In this document: piece after piece, positions 46,262 through 54,239 of the stretch
Layout of the letters: each line of letters opens with the position of its first letter
Numbering within the stretch: the stretch's first letter is position 1
DNA from: Palsa-504 sp963744575
GTDB taxonomy: Bacteria > Actinomycetota > Actinomycetes > Streptosporangiales > Streptosporangiaceae
Assembly: GCA_963744575.1 (NCBI GenBank)
Contig: CAVUUF010000011.1
Location: 38,808 to 102,807, forward strand
DNA: 64,000 nt
Reading direction: 5' to 3'
Notes under the pieces: generated by a model
What the model was told of the DNA's origin: nothing
Seen by the model: the letters and a program-made list of their open reading frames with translations, nothing else
The model's database searches: none
Made by a program: the position numbers and the translations under genes

Positions 46262-46735
46262 ATGGATGCCCGGTTTAACTACTACGGGAATACCCTCGCG
46301 GCGAAGTTCGCGAAGTACATCAACTCGGCGGGCGCGGTCGTGTCCGGCTCGTCCCTGCCGGCCGCCACGCAGGAGCTGGTGAAGATCCGGGCCAGCCAGA
46401 TCAACGGCTGCGCCTACTGCACCGACATGCACACCAAGGACGCTGCGCAGGCCGGGGAGACCCAGCAGCGGCTCAACCTGGTCGCGGTGTGGCGGGAGGC
46501 CAAGGTCTTCACCGAGGCCGAACGGGCCGCCCTGGAGCTCACCGAGCAGGGCACCCGCATCGCCGATGCGGCCGGCGGCGTCACCGATGATGCCTGGGCG
46601 GATGCCGTCAAGCACTACGACGAGGAGCAGCTCGCCGCCCTGGTGTGCCTCATCGCCCTGATCAACACCTACAACCGGATGAACGTCATCGTGCAGCAGC
46701 CTGCCGGTGACTACCAGCCCGGCCAGTGGGGATAG
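46262..46735 (+). CDS. Carboxymuconolactone decarboxylase/AhpD-like protein
   Basis: A 157-residue AhpD-like protein with the redox motif CAYCTDMH (~56-63) after ATQELVKIRASQINGC. Such proteins act as alkylhydroperoxidases that reduce peroxides through the CxxC pair. The start is ATG 46262 with AAGGAG upstream, not the GTG/ATG at 46205. No AhpC gene is adjacent. Single-gene unit. Confidence 0.92.
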   Translation: MDARFNYYGNTLAAKFAKYINSAGAVVSGSSLPAATQELVKIRASQINGCAYCTDMHTKDAAQAGETQQRLNLVAVWREAKVFTEAERAALELTEQGTRIADAAGGVTDDAWADAVKHYDEEQLAALVCLIALINTYNRMNVIVQQPAGDYQPGQWG

Positions 46736-46940
46736 CCGCTCATCGGCGCCAGCGGGGACGGCCTGACCGGCCAGCCCCGCTGGCGCAGCATCAGGTCCGG
46801 GCGCGGGTCCGGTGAGCATCTGGCTGCCCTTCGTCACCAAGTGGCTGGTCTCCGAACGCGATTGGGCTATGCTGCCGGTGCCGGTTCATGGTGATCTGAC
46901 CCAGACGGCATAGTGCCAGGCGCAGCGCGAGGGAGTGCCC

Positions 46941-48422
46941 ATGCCTCACCGGGTAGTGGTCATCGGCGCCGGATTCGGCGGGATCGGCATGGCCATCGCG
47001 CTCAAGCAGGCGGGCATCGAGGACTTCGTCGTGCTGGACCGGGCCGATGACCTCGGCGGGACCTGGCGTGACAACAGCTATCCGGGCCTGAGCTGCGACG
47101 TGCCGTCGCACCTCTACTCGTTCTCGTTCCGCCCCTGGCCGTGGAGCCGGCGCTTCCCGCCGCGCGAGGAGATCCTGACCTATCTGCGCGCGCTGGTCGC
47201 CGAGCGCAACCTCCGCCCGCACCTCCGCTTCGGCTGCGGGGTCGCGGCGGCCGAGTTCGATGCCCGGAACGCGGTCTGGGACCTGACCCTCGAGGATGGC
47301 GGCACGCTGCAGGCGACCGCGGTCGTGTCCGCCGTCGGCCAGCTTGGCCGCCCCGCCCTGCCCGACATCGCGGGCCGGGACGAGTTCGCCGGCCCCTGGT
47401 GGCATTCCGCCCGCTGGAATCACGACGTCGACCTGGCCGGCCAGCGCGTGGCAGTGATCGGCACCGGGGCCAGCGCCATCCAGTTCGTGCCCGAGATCGC
47501 CAAGGTGGCCGGCCACGTCGACGTGTACCAGCGCAGCGCCCCCTACGTGCTGCCCAAGGCCGACCGGCCGTACCGTGCCGCCGAGCATGCCCTGTACGAC
47601 CGGCTGCCCGCGGTGCGCAAGGCCGACCGGCTGCGCGTTTTCCTCTACGGTGAGCTGCTCACCAGCGGGTTCGTCGTGTCGCCGAAGCTGCTGGCCGGAC
47701 CGATGCAGCTCTGGCGCCGCCAGCTCCGTTCGCAGATCGCCGATCCCGGGCTGCGCGCCAAGTGCGTCCCCGACTACGTGATGGGCTGCAAGCGGGTGGT
47801 GTTCTCCACCGACTGGTACCCGGCCCTGGCCCGGCCGAATGTCGATCTGATCACGGACCAGATCGTGCGGATCGTCCCGGACGGCGTGTTCACCGCCGAC
47901 GGCACCGGCCGCCCCGCGGACCTGATCATCTACGGCACCGGTTTCAAGGCGGCGGAGTTCCTCTTGCCGATGCAGGTTGCCGGCCTGGACGGGCGGCGGC
48001 TACGGGAGGCCTGGCGGGACGGGGCACGGGCCTACCTCGGCGTCACGGTGTCCGGGTTCCCGAACTTCTTCATGCTCTATGGCCCCAACACCAACCTCGG
48101 CGGCAATTCGATCATCTACATGCTCGAAGGCCAGGTCGGCTACGTGCTCGGCGCGATCAAGGCACTCGAGGCCGAACGCCTCGCCTGGCTCGACGTGCGC
48201 CCCGACGTCCAGGACTCGTTCAACTCCTGGGTCCAGTCGGCCAGCCGGACGTCGGTGTGGGAGAGCGGCTGCCACAGCTGGTACACGACGGCCTCCGGGC
48301 GCAACACCAACAACTGGCCCGACCACACGTTCATGTACCGGTACCGGGTCCGCCGCTTCGACCTCGCCGCGTACCGGGTCATGCCGGAACAGCCGGCCCC
48401 GGCCAGTGTCGGCGCGGCATGA
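46941..48422 (+). CDS. Flavin-containing (Baeyer-Villiger-type) monooxygenase
   Basis: A 493-residue class B flavoprotein monooxygenase. FAD motif VVVIGAGFGGIGMAIAL (~5-21), the BVMO fingerprint FAGPWWHSARWNHD (~150-163; F-x-G-xxx-H-xxx-W type), the NADPH motif VAVIGTGASAIQFVP and a late ATG motif LIIYGTGFKAAEF. It probably inserts oxygen into a ketone to give an ester or lactone. ATG at 46941 with GAGGGAG ribosome site; alternative GTG at 46935. It overlaps a downstream HSL-family esterase by ATGA, a sensible pairing for cleaving the ester; a similar arrangement is known in the mycobacterial mymA operon. Confidence 0.92.
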   Translation: MPHRVVVIGAGFGGIGMAIALKQAGIEDFVVLDRADDLGGTWRDNSYPGLSCDVPSHLYSFSFRPWPWSRRFPPREEILTYLRALVAERNLRPHLRFGCGVAAAEFDARNAVWDLTLEDGGTLQATAVVSAVGQLGRPALPDIAGRDEFAGPWWHSARWNHDVDLAGQRVAVIGTGASAIQFVPEIAKVAGHVDVYQRSAPYVLPKADRPYRAAEHALYDRLPAVRKADRLRVFLYGELLTSGFVVSPKLLAGPMQLWRRQLRSQIADPGLRAKCVPDYVMGCKRVVFSTDWYPALARPNVDLITDQIVRIVPDGVFTADGTGRPADLIIYGTGFKAAEFLLPMQVAGLDGRRLREAWRDGARAYLGVTVSGFPNFFMLYGPNTNLGGNSIIYMLEGQVGYVLGAIKALEAERLAWLDVRPDVQDSFNSWVQSASRTSVWESGCHSWYTTASGRNTNNWPDHTFMYRYRVRRFDLAAYRVMPEQPAPASVGAA

Positions 48423-49369
48423 CCGGCCGGCGCGCCCACCGGTCGCTGCGCGTGCCGCCCGCCGTCATGCGCCTCGGCGTGCGGCAGATCGGCCAGCGCT
48501 GCCTCAACCCGGCCCTGCCCTGGACGGTGCAGCGCACGCGACTGGACCAGTTCACCCGGGCGGCGCTGCTGCCGCGCGGCACCACGGTTGCCGAGCAGGT
48601 CATCGGCGGGGTGCGCGCCGAGGTGGTGTCGGCCGGGGAATCGGGTTCGCAGCGGACGGTGGTCCACTTTCACGGCGGCGGCTACTGCGTGGGCTCGGCG
48701 CGCCCGGCCCGGTCATGGGCCGCGCACCTGAGCGCCCAGGCCGGCTGCCGGGTCGTGCTGCCCGAGTACCGCCTGGCACCGGAGTATCCGTATCCGGCCG
48801 CGCTACGAGATGCCCGCGAGGTCATGATCGCGCTGGCCGGCGCGGCGGGCGGGTCCGAGCCGGCCTCGATCGTGGTGTCGGGCGACTCGGCGGGCGGGGG
48901 GCTCGCCCTGGCCCTGGTCCTGGCGATGCGTGACGCGGGCCAGCAGCTGCCGGCCGGCTGCATCCTGCTGTCGCCCTGGCTCGACCTCGGCCGCGACCGC
49001 CGGGCCAGCCCGGCCCTGGCGCGTCAGGACGTGCTGCTCAGCCCGGACTGGCTCGACGCCTGCGCCCGCGCGTACGCTGGCCCGGACAGCTGGGCCAGCC
49101 AGCTGGTCTCGCCGCTGCGGGCCGCGCACGCCGGGCTGCCGCCGCTGCTGATCCAGGCCGGAACCAGAGAATTGCTCGCCCCGGACGCCGGACAGCTCGC
49201 GGCCAGCGCGTGCGCCGCCGGGGTGGACGTGACCTACACCAGGTGGCCGCGCATGTGGCACGACTTCATGCTGCAGCCCGGTCTGCTCGCCGCCGCCGAC
49301 AGCGCGCTGGAGCAGGCCGCCTGGTTCGTCGGCAAGGTGACAGCAGGCGGCGCCGCGCTGCTCCGGTAG
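48419..49369 (+). CDS. HSL-family alpha/beta hydrolase (esterase, LipR-like)
   Basis: A 316-residue hormone-sensitive-lipase-family esterase. Oxyanion motif HGGG (85-88, FHGGGYCVG), nucleophile S157 in GDSAGG, acid in the AGTRELLAPDAG region and histidine in RMWHDFM. It should hydrolyse esters, plausibly those made by the monooxygenase it overlaps. ATG at 48419 overlaps that stop (ATGA). Its stop abuts a decayed FAD-dehydrogenase remnant on the opposite strand. Confidence 0.92.
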   Translation: MTGRRAHRSLRVPPAVMRLGVRQIGQRCLNPALPWTVQRTRLDQFTRAALLPRGTTVAEQVIGGVRAEVVSAGESGSQRTVVHFHGGGYCVGSARPARSWAAHLSAQAGCRVVLPEYRLAPEYPYPAALRDAREVMIALAGAAGGSEPASIVVSGDSAGGGLALALVLAMRDAGQQLPAGCILLSPWLDLGRDRRASPALARQDVLLSPDWLDACARAYAGPDSWASQLVSPLRAAHAGLPPLLIQAGTRELLAPDAGQLAASACAAGVDVTYTRWPRMWHDFMLQPGLLAAADSALEQAAWFVGKVTAGGAALLR

Positions 49370-49910
49370 CCGTGCATCCCGCCGCCGCCGAATCCGGCCA
49401 CCTCGCCCGCCGCGAACAATCCCGGCACCGGGCGGGGCCCTTGGCCGCCGGGTGCCGGACTTTGCCTCAGCACCCGGCCGGACAGGTCGGTCTGCAGGCC
49501 GCCCAGCGTCTTGCGGGTCAGGATGTTCAGCCGCACGGCGATGAGCGGACACGCCCGGCGATCGAGGATCTTGTGCGCCGCCGCGGTGCGCGCCAGCCGC
49601 TCGCCGCGTGCCCTTCGGCCAGGTAGCCGCCTCGTTCGGCCCAGCCCGCCAGCGGGAACCAGCGCACGCCCATCGCGTGCAGCACGGGCGTTTCTCCCCG
49701 GCGGCGAAGTCGACGTAGGCCTGCGCCCACCGGTACGCCCAGTAGTCCTCGCCCGCCGGGTCGTCGACACCGCGGTCGAAGAACGCGCTGCCCAGCCAGT
49801 CCTGCCAGGCCAGCTCGCGGGAGTCCCTGATGCCCATCCGGCGCTGCTCAGGGGTTCCATGTCCGCCGAGGTCGACGGGACGGTAGCCGCCACCGCAACG
49901 GCGGTCGGTT
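49370..49910 (-). pseudogene. Decayed FAD-binding dehydrogenase (KstD-like)
   Basis: Read on the minus strand from ~49910, one frame gives GTPEQRRMGIRDSRELAWQDWLGSAFFDR and AYVDFAAGEKR, a second gives LHAMGVRWFPLAGWAERGGYLAEGH, and the last gives VRLNILTRKTLGGLQTDLSGRVLR and GLFAAGEVAGFGGGGMHGYRS. These belong to different parts of FAD-dependent 3-ketosteroid-dehydrogenase-like proteins; the intervening ~250 residues and both ends are missing. At least two frame changes are present. The remnant stops where the esterase gene ends. It suggests the locus once coded a steroid- or ketone-oxidising enzyme. Confidence 0.6.
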
Positions 49911-50414
49911 ATCGGTGGGCCGTCAGCACGTGGCCCGGCACGATGGATACAGAGCAGGCGATCACTGCCCTGAGGATCGAGCAGGAGCACTATCGCGCCG
50001 GGAAGGTTCTGGCCGACGTCAAGGGCACGAGGTGCCACGACGCGCTGGATTGGACCATGAGGTCCGGCCGCCTGAAGTGGGAGCTCGAAGGCCTTCTCAT
50101 AAGCCGGGCTTTTGGCCAGGCATGGTCGTGTGTGAGGGCGGGGTTCCCTCGCCGATCTGTCCTCCGCCGCAAGGCCGCCGTGCGTCCCGCGCCTGGCTGT
50201 TCAGGCTGGGTGCGGTTGATTCTTCGCGCTGCCCTTCAGCGCGCGGCTCGCGATGCCGGCCAGCCGGGCCGCCGCTGTATTGCCGGTGACGGGGCGGCCT
50301 GCTCCCGCTCATGAGCCCCGCTGAGGCTGCTCAGAGAACTTTCACAAAACCGCCGGGCAGCCTGCTGTTATGCATCCGGCGACAGCGCCGCCGGACCTAT
50401 CGACGGAGGCAGAG
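49911..50414. other. Intergenic region with one weak small reading frame
   Basis: A plus-strand frame from ATG 49942 reads MDTEQAITALRIEQEHYRAG and stays GC3-biased for ~60 codons before losing coding character around 50130. It may be a damaged small gene; no family recognised, no clear ribosome site. Nothing else was seen. Confidence 0.25.
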
Positions 50415-50624
50415 ATGAACTGGTTCTGGCTGAACATGCCGCTGGCCGCCTTGATAGTCGCGGCCGTCGCGAGCATCCCCTTGTGGATGGTGATCAAGCA
50501 TCCGGACACCGAACCGGATGCCGCGGCGGCGCAGCCGACGGCCGGCCCGGTCCAGGCCGCAGAGGCCTGCGGCATTCTCGTGCCCGAGCGGGACGACGAT
50601 GTGCTCGCCGATACCGCGGCCTGA
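50415..50624 (+). CDS. Small single-TM membrane protein
   Basis: A 69-residue protein with a single N-terminal TM helix (MPLAALIVAAVASIPLWMVI, ~8-27) and an acidic, Ala-rich cytoplasmic or external tail ending VPERDDDVLADTAA. The ATG at 50415 follows GGAGG with good spacing, which decides the start; an in-frame ATG 45 bp upstream (50370) lacks one. Function unknown. Confidence 0.6.
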   Translation: MNWFWLNMPLAALIVAAVASIPLWMVIKHPDTEPDAAAAQPTAGPVQAAEACGILVPERDDDVLADTAA

Positions 50625-50868
50625 GGGTCTTCTCAGCTGCACGGTCTTGCCGCGTACGCGCTCATCCGCCTGTGGTTCCGAGACGACGCTGCTGGTGGGA
50701 TGGCAGCCGCGCTCGCCGCCGCCGTCCGGCTCTTGCGGTGGGACGCGTGAACACGCCAGAGAGCCGCTGAGCAGACCGATGGCCCGCGCTGTCACCAGGA
50801 GCTGAACCCCTTAATCCCGAATGCCAAGGACCCGGAGCGGCTAGCCGACGGCATCGGAGGTGAGCGCC

Positions 50869-51654
50869 ATGCTTTCCGCCGCAGAGCTCGCACCAGTCAC
50901 TGAGGACGAGCGGCACGAGCCGGCAGTGATGTTGCACGCCGGTTCTGACGGCACCGTGCCGCAGACCCGCCCGCGGCGCCTTTGGCCGGTCATGCTGCTC
51001 CGGGTCTGTTCCGCCGCCTGCGCCGCGTTCTTGCTGGTCTGGATCATCTTTCTCGGCGCGACGCGGCCGGCGCAGGCGGTCGCGCATGAGTGGAAACTGG
51101 CTTGGATCGGCCTGGATGTCGCAGAGGCGATCGGCCTGCTGTTCGTGACATGGGCGGCCCGGCGGCTGCGGGAGATGCTCATCCCGGCCGCGATCATTAC
51201 CGGCACGCTGCTGGTCTGTGATGCGTGGTTCGACGTGATCTTGTCCTGGGGAACCAGTGACTGGCGATGGAGCGTGTTCAGCGCGGTGGCAGTTGAGCTC
51301 CCGCTTGCCGCGCTGTTGTTCGCGGCAGCCCGTCACATGATCAGAACGACGGTCGCGGACCTGAGCGCCCGGATGTGTCTGGCCGGGCCTGCGCCCGCCT
51401 GCGCCAACTGCCGCTGCTGGGGCCGTCCGCCGCAGTGCCCGAACCGCTGCGGCCGCAGCCTCTCGCCGTGCCGGACAGCATCGCGGGCAGGCGTCTCCGC
51501 CGGCCGCCGATTCCGGCATGGACAGTGCGGTCGGCCGCCCAGAGCCGGAAAGCCGCAACAGATCCCGCCGCGCTTCCGCGCCGGGCAACCGGGAGCCACA
51601 CCGCCAAGAAGGCCTGCGGTAACTGCAGTCCATAACCGAGGAGGCGGGTCATGA
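50869..51654 (+). CDS. Four-TM membrane protein
   Basis: A ~261-residue protein with TM helices LLRVCSAACAAFLLVWIIFL, IGLDVAEAIGLLFVTWAA, MLIPAAIITGTLLVCDAWFDVILSW and VFSAVAVELPLAALLFAAA within residues ~45-155, a layout common to uncharacterised actinobacterial membrane proteins. From ~170 the frame is Cys/Arg-rich (CANCRCWGRPPQCPNRCGR); the alternative frame from 51375 there reads more natural, so the 3' part may be frameshifted. ATG at 50869 follows GGAGGTGAG. Confidence 0.6.
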   Translation: MLSAAELAPVTEDERHEPAVMLHAGSDGTVPQTRPRRLWPVMLLRVCSAACAAFLLVWIIFLGATRPAQAVAHEWKLAWIGLDVAEAIGLLFVTWAARRLREMLIPAAIITGTLLVCDAWFDVILSWGTSDWRWSVFSAVAVELPLAALLFAAARHMIRTTVADLSARMCLAGPAPACANCRCWGRPPQCPNRCGRSLSPCRTASRAGVSAGRRFRHGQCGRPPRAGKPQQIPPRFRAGQPGATPPRRPAVTAVHNRGGGS

Positions 51655-52040
51655 AGAACCAGATGCTGCCAGGCATTGCGCTGACCATCGCGATAGCCGC
51701 AGCGGCGGCCGCAGCGACAAGACACCCGCCCAGGCCCGGGAACGGCCGGGCGGGCGCGGTTTCAGGGGCAGCCGCCGCTGGACGACCGCCACCAAGGCTG
51801 GTGCTGGCCGGCGAAACGGCGCCGGGCCCGGTGACGCCTGAAGATCGTGAACCTCACCCCGCCGCCGCTGCGACTCCCGCCGTGCATAGCACGGCGGTAG
51901 ATGAAACCGGAGACGAGCAGCTGGGCGCCGCGACGCGGCCGGGCGCTGCGGCCGGGCAGACGCAGTATGTATTTCACGAGCTGCACGCCGATGGCCGCCA
52001 TGCTATCTGCGCCGTCTGCAATGGCCAGCGCTGGGACTAA
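51651..52040 (+). CDS. Small exported/anchored protein, possibly truncated by nonsense codon
   Basis: A 129-residue protein: MKNQMLPGIALTIAIAAAAAAATRH is a signal or TM segment, followed by a Pro/Ala-rich linker and a conserved-looking end ELHADGRHAICAVCNGQRW with a CxxC pair. It overlaps the previous gene's stop (ATGA) and has AGGAGG upstream. After the TAA at 52038-52040 the same frame continues coding-like sequence for ~50 codons (EQERYRRKGAQVTAAEAFLD), so an original longer protein is possible. Confidence 0.55.
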   Translation: MKNQMLPGIALTIAIAAAAAAATRHPPRPGNGRAGAVSGAAAAGRPPPRLVLAGETAPGPVTPEDREPHPAAAATPAVHSTAVDETGDEQLGAATRPGAAAGQTQYVFHELHADGRHAICAVCNGQRWD

Positions 52041-52304
52041 GAACAAGAGCGCTACCGGCGGAAGGGCGCCCAGGTCACCGCCGCCGAAGCGTTCCTGGAC
52101 AGGCTGAACGCGCGTGAACTGGCCCTGGCGACATGCACCCAGGTGTTACTCCGCCGCATGCCCGACCTTTCTGGCCTGGTAACGATCTTGGTCAGTCCAT
52201 TTCCGCTGGTCAGGGACTGCATGTCAAGCGTTTTCTGTGTGCAACGTGTGTCGGGCACAGAAATCACTGCGAGTGATCGCTGTCAGAACGGGAGGCGGAC
52301 CTAC

Positions 52305-52535
52305 TCAGCCGCTGGCAAGCGCATCCCGCAGAGCCGCAGCATGGTCTGCCGAAAGTGGGAACTCAACGTAGTCGCACTCTTCCGAGGTTCCGCCGTGCGG
52401 TCCGACGGCGAGGTTGAGCATGAACTCCCCGCCAGCAGCACGGGTGAGCGTAAGCACGCCGGAGATGAGCCCCGGCTCGCCATTGATTGTCGTGCCCGGC
52501 CAGGATTCGTGGATGGTCAGAACCCCGTCGTCCAT
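52305..52535 (-). CDS. Small hypothetical protein
   Basis: A 76-residue protein, MDDGVLTIHESWPGTTINGE..., with beta-strand-like pattern (LISGVLTLTRAAGGEFMLNLAVGP) and a C-terminal helix (SADHAAALRDALASG). Composition looks coding, with high GC3. Family not recognised. It is divergent from the DUF5131 gene, 39 bp away. Confidence 0.5.
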   Translation of the reverse strand: MDDGVLTIHESWPGTTINGEPGLISGVLTLTRAAGGEFMLNLAVGPHGGTSEECDYVEFPLSADHAAALRDALASG

Positions 52536-52573
52536 GCCCGGAAGCCTAGTAACCGCGCCGGGAAGGCGGCTGC

Positions 52574-53437
52574 GTGAGCACGGCGACGAAGATCGAGTGG
52601 ACTGAGGTCACCTGGAACCCGACGACCGGGTGTGACCGGATCTCGCCGGGATGTGATCACTGCTATGCGCTGACGCTGGCGAAGCGGCTGAAGGCGATGG
52701 ACCAGGCGAAATACCAGCGCGACGGCGATCCACGGACCAGCGGGCCTGGTTTCGGGGTCACGATGCACGCGGACGTGCTAGAGGTGCCGCTGCGGTGGCG
52801 GAAGCCACGCAAAGTGTTTGTGAACAGCATGAGTGACGTCGGGCATGCCCGCGTCCGGCGCTCATTCGTCGCGCAGACCTGGGCGGTCATGGCCCTGGCC
52901 CGGCGGCACACGTTCCAGGTGCTCACCAAGCGGCCGAGGCGGCTGGCCGTGATGTTGGCCGATCCGGACTTCGTGCGCCAGGTGGGGGAGGTGGCCACGG
53001 AGATTATCGGCCGCACCCCGCACGGGATGTGGCGCATGGATATGACCGGCTGGACTCCCGAAGTCGGCATCGATGACAGGGTCCGGATGCCACCGTGGCC
53101 GCTGCCGAACGTCTGGGTCGGCACGTCGATCGAAAACGACGAGTACACGTGGCGGGCTGATGAGCTGCGCCGGGCACCGGCCGCGATCCGATTCCTCTCG
53201 CTCGAGCCCCTCCTCGGACCCCTGCCATCCCTAGACCTCGTCGGCATCGACTGGGTAATCGTCGGCGGGGAAAGCGGCCCCGATTTCCGGCCGCTGGACC
53301 TGGGCTGGGTGCGTGACCTGCGAGACCGCTGCGTCAGCATGCAGATTCCGCTGTTCTTCAAACAGATCGGCGGGCTCACGCCGAAGGCAGGCGGGCGCCT
53401 GCTAGACGGCCGCACCTGGGACCAGTATCCGGCATGA
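52574..53437 (+). CDS. DUF5131 (phage Gp37/Gp68-like) protein
   Basis: A 287-residue protein with the Gp37/Gp68 family signature: TKIEWTEVTWNPTTGCDRISPGCDHCYALTLAKRL with the CxxxxPGCxxC-type cysteine set, PRKVFVNSMSDVGH, FQVLTKRPRRL, NVWVGTSIENDEYTWRADELR, RFLSLEPLLGPL and IDWVIVGGESGP. The cysteines suggest a radical SAM-like cluster. In many genomes it sits beside a three-Cys-motif partner protein on mobile elements or phages; no such partner is seen here. GTG at 52574. Confidence 0.88.
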   Translation: MSTATKIEWTEVTWNPTTGCDRISPGCDHCYALTLAKRLKAMDQAKYQRDGDPRTSGPGFGVTMHADVLEVPLRWRKPRKVFVNSMSDVGHARVRRSFVAQTWAVMALARRHTFQVLTKRPRRLAVMLADPDFVRQVGEVATEIIGRTPHGMWRMDMTGWTPEVGIDDRVRMPPWPLPNVWVGTSIENDEYTWRADELRRAPAAIRFLSLEPLLGPLPSLDLVGIDWVIVGGESGPDFRPLDLGWVRDLRDRCVSMQIPLFFKQIGGLTPKAGGRLLDGRTWDQYPA

Positions 53438-54239
53438 AAGGAGGCGAAGACTCGTTGCTACCGGCCGCACTATCTAGAATCGGGCGGCAGCATTCCATGA
53501 GGACAAATCGGCTGCCCTCATTGGTGATCGTCGGCGTGGACCGACCTCCCCGCAATCGGCTGCTCAGGCGAACGGTCACCGACGGTAGCCGTCTGCTCCT
53601 CCATCCCGCTGATGGGACCTCTGGTAGGGCACCGAGCGAACGGCTTAACCACCGTGCTCGCCGATTCTCCCCGTCACGCGAACGGCCGGGCATAGCGATG
53701 ACTATGCGTTTGCCTATTGATGGTGAGGCACCGGCGGCCCAGCGGCGCAGAACAGCCAGTTCTGGCGCCGTCTCTCCTGCGCTGTGACTGCTTCGCCTTT
53801 GGGGCTCTATCCGGTCGTGCTTATCGTCATAGCCCGCACCAGGATCGACGCCGGGAAACTGCTCGCCGTCAGGCGGGCTCTGTGCGCCAGCGAGTACGGC
53901 GGCGTCACCCGCATCCTCGTGTGGTGTCCGGAGACGGTAACTCAGGAAGTCAGCGCAGAGAGATTCGCCTCAGTGGCCCGAACGGAAGGATCCGCCCCCC
54001 GATGGCACCTCGCCGTGCGGCTGACCGTATTCATTCCCTGCAGGTTGAGCTGCTGGAGCCGCATGGCCGGGACGAGTCCCTTGATGCGTTGCTGGCCGCC
54101 CCGGATGGGTGGCACCACGAGTACCACACCGACCGTAACCTCGTTTGTGACGGGACTTATCGGTCGTTAGCTGGCGAGGAATGGGTAGGGCGAAGAAGCC
54201 CAGAATTCTCTGGCTGATGCGTCGGTTAGGAGATGGCCT
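53438..54239. other. Gene-poor region, no supported gene
   Basis: Several overlapping frames are open, including one from 53434 overlapping the DUF5131 stop and one from 53784 (TRILVWCPETVTQEVSAERF), but none shows a family, a good ribosome site or steady codon bias. Stretches around 54020-54170 look partly coding. GC content is slightly lower than the flanks. It may contain decayed genes. The promoter of the LuxR regulator should lie near its end. Confidence 0.35.
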
